DNA of 64,000 bases from JALYGJ01 sp963781705 (GTDB taxonomy: Bacteria > Chloroflexota > Limnocylindria > Limnocylindrales > CSP1-4). Every line of letters begins with the position of its first letter. Positions within the stretch are counted from its first letter, which is position 1. Location: the NCBI GenBank assembly GCA_963781705.1, contig CAWAGP010000010.1, positions 558,001 through 622,000 of the forward strand. Reading direction: 5' to 3'. A model generated the notes under the pieces. The model ran no database searches. It worked only from the letters and a program-made list of their open reading frames with translations, and was not told the DNA's origin. This document shows positions 23,604 through 31,102 of the stretch, piece after piece. The translations under genes and the position numbers were made by a program.

Positions 23604-23624
23604 CGGGATTCTGCGTGCGACGCC

Positions 23625-24443
23625 TCAGTGCGCGGCGGCTTCGCTCGAGCCCTCCTCATCCACCCAGCCCCGGTTGGAGAAGGTGGGGATGAAGCGGTAG
23701 CCCTTGCCCGGGACGGTGGCAATGAAGCGTGGACGGCGGTAGTCGTTCTGGAGCTTCACGCGCAGGCTGCGCACGTGGCGATCGACGACGTTGCTCTCGG
23801 ACACGAAATCGGTGCCCCAGATGGCGTCCATGATCTCGTCCCTGGTAACGACCCGGCCGCCTCGGCTGGCAAGGAGATAGAGGAGGCTCTGCTCGATGCC
23901 GCTCAGGTGGATGATCGACGTGCCGGCGCGCACCTCGCGGCGGACGATGTCGATCTCGACCTCACCGATTCGGATCTTGGGCACGATAGGGCGATCCGTC
24001 CCCAGCGCACGGCGGCTGATGACCATCGAGCGGGCGAGCAGTTCCTCGGGCGAGAAGGGCACGGTCAGGATGTCGTCCACGCCCAGGTCGAACGCGGTCA
24101 GCTTCGTACGCAGGTCGCCGCGTCGGGTAAGCCCCAGCACCGGCGTGGCGTTCCGCGTCAGGGCGGTGGTGGCGGCGAGAGACTTCATCAGCGGCGCGCT
24201 GTCGTCATGGTCCATGTCGATCACGGCCATGTGTGGGCGCCACTCGGCCAGGATCGTCTCGGCCTCGTCCAGATTGCGCGCCGCGCGGACGACGAACAGG
24301 CCGTGGTTGAGCGTCAACTCGATGAGATCTACCACCAGCGGGCGGTCCAGGAGAACCAGGGCGCGAAGCGAATCCATCCCCGCCGGCGGTGTAGACGCCA
24401 GGGCTGGTCCTTCGACCACCACGTGTCCTTCTCTAACGTCCAT
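23625..24443 (-). CDS. Orphan response regulator with degenerate receiver and winged helix
   Basis: This 272-residue protein has an OmpR-type C-terminal winged helix (about 155-260; LSGIEQSLLYLLASRGG, SNVVDRHVRSLRVKL) and an N-terminal receiver-like domain. Asp76 (AVIDMD) and Thr106 stand at the phosphoacceptor and switch positions. The conserved Lys is Val128 (LTVPF instead of LVKPF), and only one acidic residue (Asp33) remains in the N-terminal pocket. No kinase gene is adjacent. It may therefore work without standard phosphorylation. TAGAAT (24456-24461, this strand) is 12 bases before the ATG at 24443; a second ATG at 24377 is possible. Confidence 0.85.
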   Translation of the reverse strand: MDVREGHVVVEGPALASTPPAGMDSLRALVLLDRPLVVDLIELTLNHGLFVVRAARNLDEAETILAEWRPHMAVIDMDHDDSAPLMKSLAATTALTRNATPVLGLTRRGDLRTKLTAFDLGVDDILTVPFSPEELLARSMVISRRALGTDRPIVPKIRIGEVEIDIVRREVRAGTSIIHLSGIEQSLLYLLASRGGRVVTRDEIMDAIWGTDFVSESNVVDRHVRSLRVKLQNDYRRPRFIATVPGKGYRFIPTFSNRGWVDEEGSSEAAAH

Positions 24444-24499
24444 GCTGCAGCGGCAATTCTAGCCCGTGGGATGGGAGGGCCTGCGCGTAGACTCGACCA

Positions 24500-24718
24500 A
24501 TGGCAGAAGACATGCGTCCAGAGCCGCCGTTTGGTCTGCGCGGTAAGTACGAGAACATCTGGCACATCGCCGCAGCCGAGCGCTGGAGCGACGGTCAGCT
24601 CATCGGCCACCGGACTTTCTGCGGCCGCAACTATCCCAACTCGGAGGAGCGGGCAGACCTCGCCGGGCTCACCGAAGTCTGCTCGGACTGCACTGCCCAG
24701 GTCGCCCAGCGCCACTGA
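24500..24718 (+). CDS. Small Cys-containing protein, unknown
   Basis: This 72-residue hydrophilic protein starts at ATG 24500. It includes FGLRGKYENIWHIAAAERW and three Cys: one in RTFCGRNY and a Cys-x2-Cys pair in EVCSDCTAQV near the C-terminus. With a nearby His this could form a small zinc site. No family name comes to mind. TAGACT at 24488-24493 is six bases upstream of the ATG, with no Shine-Dalgarno, so it looks like a leaderless gene. It sits divergently from the orphan regulator and upstream of the second csp unit. Confidence 0.7.
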   Translation: MAEDMRPEPPFGLRGKYENIWHIAAAERWSDGQLIGHRTFCGRNYPNSEERADLAGLTEVCSDCTAQVAQRH

Positions 24719-24765
24719 CGCACCGGGTCGCTGGGCGCCTAGGTACGCGATCGGGCCGAGTGCGC

Positions 24766-24771
24766 TATCCT
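24766..24771 (+). promoter_or_regulatory. Candidate -10 element of second cold-shock gene
   Basis: TATCCT lies 18 nt before the conserved leader block, the same distance as TAAGAT in the first csp unit. The sequence between is not conserved, which fits a promoter followed by a short non-conserved transcript start. Confidence 0.45.
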
Positions 24772-24789
24772 TACTGGGCGCCGTGTTGT

Positions 24790-24871
24790 GCGGTGGCTCC
24801 GTGTGATCGACCCCTTCTCGAACAGATCGTGCGTCAGTAGTTGTGTTCGAGAAGACGTTTGGAGGGTCACT
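24790..24871 (+). ncRNA. Conserved structured 5' leader of cold-shock gene, copy 2
   Basis: Second copy of the csp leader: the 20-nt block identical to copy 1 (24790-24809), then TTCTCGAAC (24815-24823) pairing with GTTCGAGAA (24845-24853) around a 21-nt loop, then GACGTT and the Shine-Dalgarno GGAGG (24861-24865). Stem sequence, block and ribosome-binding region are conserved while the loop and flanks differ. This is the pattern expected of a maintained RNA structure rather than a very recent duplication. Confidence 0.65.
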
Positions 24872-25075
24872 GTGACCACCGGTACCATCAAGAAGGTCGT
24901 CGCCGATCGCGGCTTCGGCTTCATCTCCACCGCGGACGCGAAGGAATACTTCTTCCACCGCAACTCACTCAATTCCACGCTCGACTTCGACCGTTTGGCC
25001 GGCGGCGAGCAGGTCGAGTTCGAGGTCGAGGACAGCCCCAAGGGTCCTCGTGCCAGCCGAGTCCACGCCGCTTAG
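24872..25075 (+). CDS. Cold-shock domain protein, copy 2
   Basis: This 67-residue cold-shock domain RNA chaperone is the paralogue of the protein at 19088-19291. The GTG start at 24872 has GGAGG six bases upstream. DRGFGFI and EYFFHRN carry the RNA-binding aromatics, and the C-terminus ends PKGPRASRVHAA. Differences from copy 1 are mostly conservative (STADAKEY for TADDTKEY, EQVEFEVED for EKVEFQIEQ). It has its own leader and terminator. Confidence 0.95.
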   Translation: MTTGTIKKVVADRGFGFISTADAKEYFFHRNSLNSTLDFDRLAGGEQVEFEVEDSPKGPRASRVHAA

Positions 25076-25097
25076 GCGCAACTCAGCGACAGACAAG

Positions 25098-25126
25098 GCC
25101 GTCCGCAGCAATGCGGGCGGCTTTTT
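25098..25126 (+). terminator. Intrinsic terminator after second cold-shock gene
   Basis: The stem GCCGTCCGC (25098-25106) pairs with GCGGGCGGC (25113-25121) with one G-U pair and a 6-nt loop, followed by T5 (25122-25126). It lies 25 bp before the start of the NifX-like gene, so that gene must have its own promoter or depend on readthrough. Confidence 0.8.
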
Positions 25127-25151
25127 CATTTGGCGAGACCAGGAGAACAGG

Positions 25152-25538
25152 ATGAAGATCGCGCTTGTCACCGATGATGGTCAGACCATCAGCGCGCATT
25201 TCGGACGAGCCCGCGCATACGCGGTAGTCACGGTGGAGGGTGGCGAGATCGTTGGCCGCGAGATTCGTCCGAAGTCGGCGCCGCACCTCGAGGGTGAGCG
25301 CCACGCCGCCGACGACGGATCGCATGACAGCGCGGCGGCGCACGCTCGCCACGATCAGATGCTCGCCACGATCACCGATTGCCAGTACGTCGTCGCGCGC
25401 GGGATGGGCCAGGGCGCCTACGACCGCATCGTGGCAGCCGGTCTCAAGCCGATCATCACCGACCTCGTCCATCCGGATGAAGCGGCCCTGGCGTGTGCCA
25501 CCGGCGCGATCAACAATCAGGTCGAACGGCTTCACTGA
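25152..25538 (+). CDS. NifX/NifB-family iron-molybdenum cluster-binding-like protein
   Basis: This 128-residue single-domain protein of the dinitrogenase iron-molybdenum cofactor family (PF02579 type) has MKIALVTDDGQTISAHFGRARAYAVVTVEGGEIV at the N-terminus (key residues HFGRA), a central His/Asp-rich segment (HLEGERHAADDGSHDSAAAHARHDQM) and MGQGAYDRIVAAGLKPI. The His-rich insert could bind metal. No nif genes are nearby, so a role in nitrogenase is not implied; such stand-alone members are widespread. AGGAG is at 25141-25145. The next gene starts six bases after its stop, so the two are probably co-expressed. Confidence 0.88.
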   Translation: MKIALVTDDGQTISAHFGRARAYAVVTVEGGEIVGREIRPKSAPHLEGERHAADDGSHDSAAAHARHDQMLATITDCQYVVARGMGQGAYDRIVAAGLKPIITDLVHPDEAALACATGAINNQVERLH

Positions 25539-25543
25539 CCTCG

Positions 25544-26689
25544 ATGAGCCAACTCACGTTCGGCTTTCCGCGCATGTACAACGAGCCGGGCGAGCGGCGC
25601 GCGTTCCTGCCGCCGCTCATCGGCCTGCTGGCGGACATGGATGTCGACGTCTATGTCGAGGCCGGCAGCGGCGCCGCCATGGGTTACCCGGACGACGCCT
25701 ACCGGGCGGCATCGTCCAGGGTGCACATCGTCGACGAGGCGACTGCCTACGCACAGGCCATCGTGGTCGTGCTGCGGGCACCTGAGGGGCGGTACGAGTT
25801 GCTCCGCAACGGCGCGATGCTGCTGTCGATGCTCCACTTCGCTACCCGGCCGGAGCGGGTAGAGCTGCTGCGCGGCCTGGGCATCGAGGCCGTGGCGCTC
25901 GACATGATCACCGGCGACAACGGCCAGCGGCTGGTCCAGAACCTGCGCGACGTCGCCCGCAACGGGCTCGCTGCCGCGTTCGACGCCCTCGAGCGGCGCT
26001 GGCCGCCGCTGCTCTCGGCCGATCGTCCGCCGCTCAGCGTCACGGTCATCGGCGCGGGTGGCGTTGGCAAGCAGGCCATCGAATGGGCCGTCAAGGGCGG
26101 CGACGACGCACGCAACCAGCGCATCATGCGCGAGGGTCTACCCGGTGTCGAGGTGGTGGTCATCGACCAGAACCTATCCGGCGATGAGACCTATTTCCGC
26201 CGCCGCCTTGGCCAGACGGACATCCTGGTCGATGCCACCGCGCGCCGCGACACGTCGCAGCCGCTGCTGCCCAATGCCTGGCTGGGCTGGCTGCCGGAGC
26301 ATGCGATCGTGTGCGACCTGGCCGTCGACCCGTACCTGCTCGACGACGACCCGCCGGTCGTGCGCGGCATCGAGGGCATTCCGCAAGGCAACCTGGACCA
26401 GTGGGAATTCGGCCCCGATGATCCGGCCTGGGCCCGCCTGCCGTCCGTCATCCAGACGGCCAACCGACGAACTGTGGTGTCGTGCTACTCGTGGCCGGGC
26501 GTCCGGCCCGAGGCGTGCATGGAGCTATACGGCATGCAGATGACGCCGCTGCTCAAGACCCTGGTCTGGTACGGCGGGCCGACCGCGCTCGGGCCGGACG
26601 TGTCCTTCCACGGCCGAGCCCTCTGGCGTGCCAGCCTGCGCCACTTCCTGGGCGAGGAACCGCCGGCCGGGTCAGGGCGGTCGCACTGA
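25544..26689 (+). CDS. Alanine dehydrogenase / PNT-like NAD(P)-binding protein
   Basis: This 381-residue protein is related to alanine dehydrogenase and the NAD(P) transhydrogenase alpha subunit. The N-terminal half has the GERRAFLPPLIGLL and VYVEAGSGAAMGYPDDAY pattern of AlaDh/PNT N-domains, and the C-terminal half has a Rossmann nucleotide site VIGAGGVGKQAIEWA. Sequence between them is divergent and the usual RVALTP Lys/Arg active-site context is altered, so a substrate cannot be stated. It starts at ATG 25544, six bases after the NifX-like stop. Confidence 0.72.
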   Translation: MSQLTFGFPRMYNEPGERRAFLPPLIGLLADMDVDVYVEAGSGAAMGYPDDAYRAASSRVHIVDEATAYAQAIVVVLRAPEGRYELLRNGAMLLSMLHFATRPERVELLRGLGIEAVALDMITGDNGQRLVQNLRDVARNGLAAAFDALERRWPPLLSADRPPLSVTVIGAGGVGKQAIEWAVKGGDDARNQRIMREGLPGVEVVVIDQNLSGDETYFRRRLGQTDILVDATARRDTSQPLLPNAWLGWLPEHAIVCDLAVDPYLLDDDPPVVRGIEGIPQGNLDQWEFGPDDPAWARLPSVIQTANRRTVVSCYSWPGVRPEACMELYGMQMTPLLKTLVWYGGPTALGPDVSFHGRALWRASLRHFLGEEPPAGSGRSH

Positions 26690-26762
26690 CGCTCACCACG
26701 AGAAAGCCGCCCCGCGTGCATACTCAGCGTTCGGCATAGAGGCCAGGATCGCGTAGGAGCAC

Positions 26763-27470
26763 ATGGAGCGAGCAGGGCAGGCCTGGGCACCGGCAGGATC
26801 AGATGCGGCCGCGGGTGAGCGCTACCTGCTGCTGGCCGACATCTCCGGCTACACCGGCTTCATGAACGACGTCGAGCAGGTGCACGGGGTCGATTTCAGT
26901 GCCGGAATACCGGGCGGCTACTCCGTGCTCGGAGCGCTGCTGGACGGAGTGATCGAAGGCACCCGGCCCGACTTCGAACTGATCAAGCTCGAGGGCGATG
27001 CCGTCTTTGCCGCGGCACCGGCGCCGATGCTCGACAGCCAGGGTGACATGGTGCTGACGAAGCTCGGGGCGCTGTACCGGGCCTTCATCGAAAACCGCAC
27101 CAGGGCCATTCCCACCAGTGACCACATCTGCACCGCGTGCCCCTTCGTGGCCAACCTCGACCTCAAGATGATCCTTCACCGCGGGCACGCCGTGCGCCAG
27201 ACGGTCGGGGCGCGCACCGACCTGCTGGGGCCGGCAGTGAACATCGCCCATCGCCTGCTCAAGAACACCGTTCGCGACCAGATCGGCGCGCGGCCCTACC
27301 TGTTGCTGACCGACGCCGCGGCTGTCGCGCTCGGCCTCGCGGATATCGGCGTGGCGCACCACGAGCAGTACCCCGACGCGGGACCGGTCGAGGGCCGCAT
27401 CGTCGAGCTCAGCCAACCGGCCCGGGGGCAGGCGCCGAGTTCGCTGCGCGACCAGACCGCCCTCAGCTAA
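26763..27470 (+). CDS. DUF2652 (adenylate/guanylate cyclase-fold) protein
   Basis: This 235-residue cytoplasmic protein opens with the cyclase-like YLLLADISGYTGFMNDVEQ and has IKLEGDAVFAAAP, the two acidic positions typical of class III cyclase metal sites. CTACPFVANLDLKMILHRGHAV and LLGPAVNIAHRLLKN follow. This matches the DUF2652 family, cyclase-fold proteins without demonstrated cyclase activity. The start ATG is preceded by AGGAG three bases upstream, a short spacing. It converges with the zinc-type dehydrogenase gene (8-bp overlap). Confidence 0.82.
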   Translation: MERAGQAWAPAGSDAAAGERYLLLADISGYTGFMNDVEQVHGVDFSAGIPGGYSVLGALLDGVIEGTRPDFELIKLEGDAVFAAAPAPMLDSQGDMVLTKLGALYRAFIENRTRAIPTSDHICTACPFVANLDLKMILHRGHAVRQTVGARTDLLGPAVNIAHRLLKNTVRDQIGARPYLLLTDAAAVALGLADIGVAHHEQYPDAGPVEGRIVELSQPARGQAPSSLRDQTALS

Positions 27471-28416
27471 CCCTGACGACGACCTTGCCGGCTGCCTGCT
27501 GGCCCTCCGCGTAGGCGACCGCAGCGGCCGCCTCGTCGAGCGGGTAGGTTCGGTCGATGGCCGGGATCAGCTGGCCGGCCTCGATCAGCTCGTTGAGTGC
27601 GCGGAGTTCCTCCGTCCCTACGTGAGCAACGAGTGACCCAACCTGCTGCTTCAAGAGGCGGCGTCGCAGGCTGCCCGTGACCATGCGGCGGAGGACACCC
27701 CTGTGGGCGCCGACGAGCACCACTCGACCGCCCGGCTTGAGCGCGCGCAGGGTCGACCCCAGTGAGCGATCGCCACCGATGTCCACAATGAGGTCGAAGG
27801 CTCGCGTACGGCGCGTGAAGTCCTCCGTGATGCGATCGAGCACATCGGCGACACCCAGCGAACGGACCAGGTCGACCTTGTCGGCTTGCGTGACGGCCGT
27901 CACCTGGGCGCCCAGAGCCCTCGCGATCTGGACGGCGAAAGTGCCCACGCCGCCGCCGGCGCCGTTGATGAGCACCTTCATTCCTGCCTTCACCGCGCCC
28001 AGCTCGCGCACTGCCTGGAGAGCGGTCACGGCCGCTGTGGGCACGGCCGCCGCCTGCTCGAAGGTCAGGCTTTTGGGCTTGGCCACGAACGTTTCGCCCG
28101 CCACCAGTTCGCCGAGTGCGCCACCGGCGTGTCCGTAGACCTCGTCGCCGACATGCAGCTCGGTCACCGCCGAGCCGACTGTCTCGACCACCCCTGCGGC
28201 ATCGGCCCCGACGGCCGGCTCGCTCGGCGCGCGCAGGCCCATCATCAGCCGGACGAGGATCGGATCGGCACGCACCTTGCGGCAGTCGACCGAGTTGATG
28301 GACGCCGCCCGGACGCGTACCAGGACCTCGTTGTCGGCGGGAACGGGCACCGCGACCTCTTCGAGCCTGAGCACCCGGCTGGGGGGACCGTAGCCGCGCT
28401 GGCGGATGGCTTTCAT
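27463..28416 (-). CDS. Quinone-oxidoreductase-type MDR dehydrogenase
   Basis: This 317-residue medium-chain dehydrogenase/reductase lacks the zinc-binding GHE motif and belongs with the QOR group. It has the GroES-like N-domain (VGADAAGVVETVGSAVTELHVGDEVYG) and the NADPH-binding INGAGGGVGTFAVQIARALGA (AxxGxxG fingerprint), ending in DEAAAAVAYAEGQQAAGKVVVRV. It likely reduces quinones or enones with NADPH. The divergent TetR gene across a 94-bp gap with repeats is the probable regulator. Confidence 0.9.
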   Translation of the reverse strand: MKAIRQRGYGPPSRVLRLEEVAVPVPADNEVLVRVRAASINSVDCRKVRADPILVRLMMGLRAPSEPAVGADAAGVVETVGSAVTELHVGDEVYGHAGGALGELVAGETFVAKPKSLTFEQAAAVPTAAVTALQAVRELGAVKAGMKVLINGAGGGVGTFAVQIARALGAQVTAVTQADKVDLVRSLGVADVLDRITEDFTRRTRAFDLIVDIGGDRSLGSTLRALKPGGRVVLVGAHRGVLRRMVTGSLRRRLLKQQVGSLVAHVGTEELRALNELIEAGQLIPAIDRTYPLDEAAAAVAYAEGQQAAGKVVVRVS

Positions 28417-28438
28417 GGGCGTACTCCGCGCTTAGGTC

Positions 28439-28484
28439 GTACACTGTAAGGTATTCGCTAGGAAGGCTAGCCGTACAGCGTAAG
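28439..28484. promoter_or_regulatory. Repeat cluster between MDR dehydrogenase and TetR gene
   Basis: The divergent 94-bp gap contains a 12-bp direct repeat, GTACACTGTAAG (28439-28450) and GTACAGCGTAAG (28473-28484). Between them lies a perfect inverted repeat GCTAG-gaagg-CTAGC (28457-28471). This is a plausible TetR operator controlling both genes. Confidence 0.5.
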
Positions 28485-28510
28485 TCTGTCAAGGATCGGG
28501 AGTATCCGGA

Positions 28511-29176
28511 TTGCCAACTCGGGTCGTCAAGCCACGCCGCCACCGCGATCCGCTCAGCCGTGAGCGTGTGATTGCGGCCGCCATCCGCGTCGCCGACGAG
28601 AGCGGCATCGCCGGCCTGTCGATGCGTCGCCTGGCCCAGGAGCTGGGCATCGAGGCGATGAGCCTGTACCACTACTTCGCCAGCAAGGACGCATTGCTCG
28701 CGGGCATGCTCGCTGCCGTGTTCGCCGAGATGGCACGGCCAGCCAACGGCCCTGACTGGCGCGCCGACCTGCGCGGTGCATCGATCTCCGCCAAGGACGT
28801 GCTGCTGGGCCACAGGTGGGCAGCGCGCCTGCTCGGCGAGCCAACGATGCCTTCGCGCGACCAGTTGGAGTGGATGGACGGCATCCTCGGCCGGCTGCGC
28901 ACGGCCGGCTTCTCGCCGACGATGACGCACCACGGCTACCACGCGCTCGACAGCCACATCGTCGGCTTCGTGCTGTGGGTGCTGCCCATCCTCGAGCTCG
29001 CCGAGATGGCGCCCGACCTCGCCGGCGATGTCGCGTCAGGGCTGCCGGCAGCCGATCTGCACTACTTCATGGAGCATGTCGGCGTGCACCTCGCCGACCG
29101 ACCCGATGGTATCGACGAATTCGAGTTCGGCCTGGACCTGATCCTCGACGGCCTCGAGCGCAAGCGCACCGCCTGA
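28511..29176 (+). CDS. TetR/AcrR-family regulator
   Basis: This 221-residue repressor has an N-terminal helix-turn-helix (SRERVIAAAIRVADESG, then LSMRRLAQELGIEAMSLYHYFASKDALL) and a TetR_C_1-like ligand domain (MTHHGYHALDSHIVGFVLW, DEFEFGLDLILDGLE). A TTG at 28511 is the first start; no strong Shine-Dalgarno is visible. It is divergent from the quinone-oxidoreductase-type gene, with repeats in the gap, so control of that gene by a small electrophilic ligand is likely. Confidence 0.9.
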   Translation: MPTRVVKPRRHRDPLSRERVIAAAIRVADESGIAGLSMRRLAQELGIEAMSLYHYFASKDALLAGMLAAVFAEMARPANGPDWRADLRGASISAKDVLLGHRWAARLLGEPTMPSRDQLEWMDGILGRLRTAGFSPTMTHHGYHALDSHIVGFVLWVLPILELAEMAPDLAGDVASGLPAADLHYFMEHVGVHLADRPDGIDEFEFGLDLILDGLERKRTA

Positions 29177-29415
29177 GCCGATCGCCACGCGGCCGCCGTC
29201 CACAACTGGAGGTGTGGTGCGCTATCCGTCCGGAATGCGCTGATCGACCTCACGCCGCGGGCCCTCAGGCAGTCCGGCACGCTCGGCTGGTACAGCACGA
29301 CCTACAACCCGGTCCGCGATTCGACGGCAGCGACGCCGTCCGGATCGCCGGTCGCGTCTCCGACTGCCTGATCGCTCCATCGCCCCTGCCGGACCGAGCC
29401 CGCTAGGCTGTCCGC
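29177..29415 (+). other. Gap with a possible decayed coding fragment
   Basis: This 239-bp gap has no complete gene. A plus-strand frame ending with TGA at about 29370 reads plausibly as a protein tail (ALIDLTPRALRQSG, then LGWYSTTYNPVRD and a Ser/Pro/Ala-rich end), but it has no start and no recognisable family, so it may be a remnant. TAGGCT at 29404-29409, six bases before the next ATG, is the promoter candidate for the peptidase gene. Confidence 0.35.
29404..29409 (+). promoter_or_regulatory. -10 of leaderless P1 peptidase gene
   Basis: TAGGCT ends six bases before ATG 29416, the same hexamer and spacing as for the genes at 8846 and 7496. Confidence 0.5.
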
Positions 29416-30564
29416 ATGACGGGATCCGGCCGGCCGCGGGCGCGCGACCTGGGCATTCGCATCGGCACCATGGCGCCGGGGCCGCACAACGCGATCACCG
29501 ACGTCGCCGGCGTGGGCGTGGGCCATAGGACGCTGATTTCCGGCGAGGGCAAGCTGGTCGTCGGCCGGGGTCCGGTGCGCACCGGCGTGACCGTCATCGC
29601 GCCGCACGACGGCGACATCTGGAACGAGCCCGTCTTCGCCGCGCCGCATCGCCTGAACGGCAACGGCGAGATGACCGGCCTCGAATGGGTGCGCGAGAAC
29701 GGCCTGCTGACGTCGCCCATCGCGATCACCAATACGCACAGCGTGGGCGTGGTGCGCGACGCGCTGATCCAGTACGAGATCGACCAGCGCGGGCCGGAGA
29801 GCGCCGCCCTGGGTCTGCCGGTGGTAGCCGAGACCTGGGACGGGCGGCTCAACGACATCAACGGCTTCCACGTCACGCGCGAGCACGTCTTCGACGCACT
29901 GGCCGCCATCGAGCGCGGTCCGGTACAGGAGGGCAGCGTCGGCGGCGGGACGGGCATGGTGTCGTTCGGTTTCAAGGCGGGTATCGGCAGCGCCTCGCGG
30001 CTGGTCGTGCTGAAGGCGGACGGCGAGCCCACGTACACCGTCGGCGTCCTGGTGCAGTCCAACTTTGGCTTGCGCGAGCGGCTCAGCGTGGGCGGCGTGC
30101 CGGTCGGCCGGTTCCTGACGCCAGAGCGCATCCCGCTGCCGGAGGGAGACGCGGCGCAGGAGACCGGCTCAGTCATCGTCGTCGCGGCGACCGACGCGCC
30201 GCTGCTGCCGCACCAGTGCGCCCGCGTCGCCCAGCGCATCGGCCTGGGTGTCGGCCGTCTGGGCGGCGCCGGCGGCAACACCAGCGGTGACCTGTTCCTG
30301 TGCTTCGCGACCGGCAACCGCGGCCTGACCCTGGCGGAGGATGACCCGTCCCGCCGGCCGACCCAACAACTGGCGATGCTCGATGACAGCCACATCGACG
30401 GCTTCTTCCACGCCGTCATCGAGGCGACCGAGGAGGCCGTCCTGAACGCCATGCTCGCTTCCGACACGATGATCGGCCGCGACGGCGTGACCGCGCACGC
30501 GCTGCCGCCCGACGAACTGGTCCAGATCCTGCGCGACGGCTGGTCGCCCCTGGCGCGGGACTGA
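29416..30564 (+). CDS. P1-family peptidase (DmpA/L-aminopeptidase-D-esterase type)
   Basis: This 382-residue Ntn-like serine peptidase of the DmpA family is self-cleaving between Gly and the nucleophile Ser. It shows DLGIRIGTMAPGPHNAITDVAGVGVGH at the N-terminus (quoted by its parts LGIRIG and ITDVAGVGVGH), GGGTGMVSFGFKAGIGSASR, and the GAGGNTSGDLFLCFATGN stretch with the nucleophile Ser after Asn-Thr. It would release N-terminal amino acids from peptides or amides. TAGGCT lies six bases before the ATG, so the transcript is probably leaderless. The nitroreductase-like gene follows 7 bp downstream. Confidence 0.92.
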   Translation: MTGSGRPRARDLGIRIGTMAPGPHNAITDVAGVGVGHRTLISGEGKLVVGRGPVRTGVTVIAPHDGDIWNEPVFAAPHRLNGNGEMTGLEWVRENGLLTSPIAITNTHSVGVVRDALIQYEIDQRGPESAALGLPVVAETWDGRLNDINGFHVTREHVFDALAAIERGPVQEGSVGGGTGMVSFGFKAGIGSASRLVVLKADGEPTYTVGVLVQSNFGLRERLSVGGVPVGRFLTPERIPLPEGDAAQETGSVIVVAATDAPLLPHQCARVAQRIGLGVGRLGGAGGNTSGDLFLCFATGNRGLTLAEDDPSRRPTQQLAMLDDSHIDGFFHAVIEATEEAVLNAMLASDTMIGRDGVTAHALPPDELVQILRDGWSPLARD

Positions 30565-30571
30565 GCCGTCC

Positions 30572-31102
30572 GTGAGCACGTCCACCGACCTGGTTCGACC
30601 GTTGATCAGGACGCGGCAGTACCGACAGTTCACGAGCGAGCCAGTCGGCGACGACGAACTGCAGGCCTTGGCCCAGGTGGCGCGCTGGTCGGGCAGCAGC
30701 CGCAACTCGCAACCGTGGCGTTTTCTGATCGTGCGCGACATTGCCGTGATCAGGCGCATCGCCGACGCCGGCCAACCGCAGACGCGCGCCCTGCACACGG
30801 CGATGGCCGCGCTGGGCATCACCCTGCCCGACACCCAGACCCACGACGCGAGCCTGGCCTACGACGACGGCCGTGTGGCGGAACGCGTGCTGATCGGGGC
30901 GTCCATGCTCGGGCTGGGTGCGGGCATTACCTGGGTTCGCGCGGACGTCCGCCGGGAGATCGGTCGCCTGCTGGACATTTCCGAGGGGCGCTTCGTGCGC
31001 ACGATCATGGCCATCGGCCACCCGACGACCGAAGAGCAGGCACCCAAGGCGCCGCCGGGCCAGGCGCGCCTGCCGCTCGACGAACTCGTCAGCTCACGCT
31101 AG
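30572..31102 (+). CDS. Nitroreductase-family flavoprotein
   Basis: This 176-residue FMN-dependent nitroreductase-like enzyme has RTRQYRQFTSEPVGDDELQALAQVARWSGSSRNSQPWRFLIV at the N-terminus (FMN-contacting Arg and SSRNSQPW) and VAERVLIGASMLGLGAGITW plus MAIGHPT later. It probably forms a homodimer reducing nitro compounds, quinones or related electrophiles with NAD(P)H. The GTG start at 30572 follows the peptidase stop by seven bases, so the two are likely one operon. It overlaps the converging APC permease gene by nine bases. Confidence 0.88.
   Translation: MSTSTDLVRPLIRTRQYRQFTSEPVGDDELQALAQVARWSGSSRNSQPWRFLIVRDIAVIRRIADAGQPQTRALHTAMAALGITLPDTQTHDASLAYDDGRVAERVLIGASMLGLGAGITWVRADVRREIGRLLDISEGRFVRTIMAIGHPTTEEQAPKAPPGQARLPLDELVSSR

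Larger units (their letters stand above)
23312..23624. other. Non-coding gap with two structured elements
   Basis: This 313-bp stretch between the GlsB-type gene and the orphan response regulator has no credible gene. It contains a nested inverted-repeat element at 23347-23432 (upstream of GlsB) and a compound palindrome at 23559-23603 (downstream of the regulator). Between them the sequence is high GC and featureless apart from a short AT-richer patch (TTGATTCGGTTTTCTGAACC). Confidence 0.6.

Noticed and set aside
25152..25538. Nitrogen-fixation locus suggested by the NifX-like gene
   Set aside because: No nifH, D, K, E, N or B gene is nearby; stand-alone members of this family are common in non-fixers.
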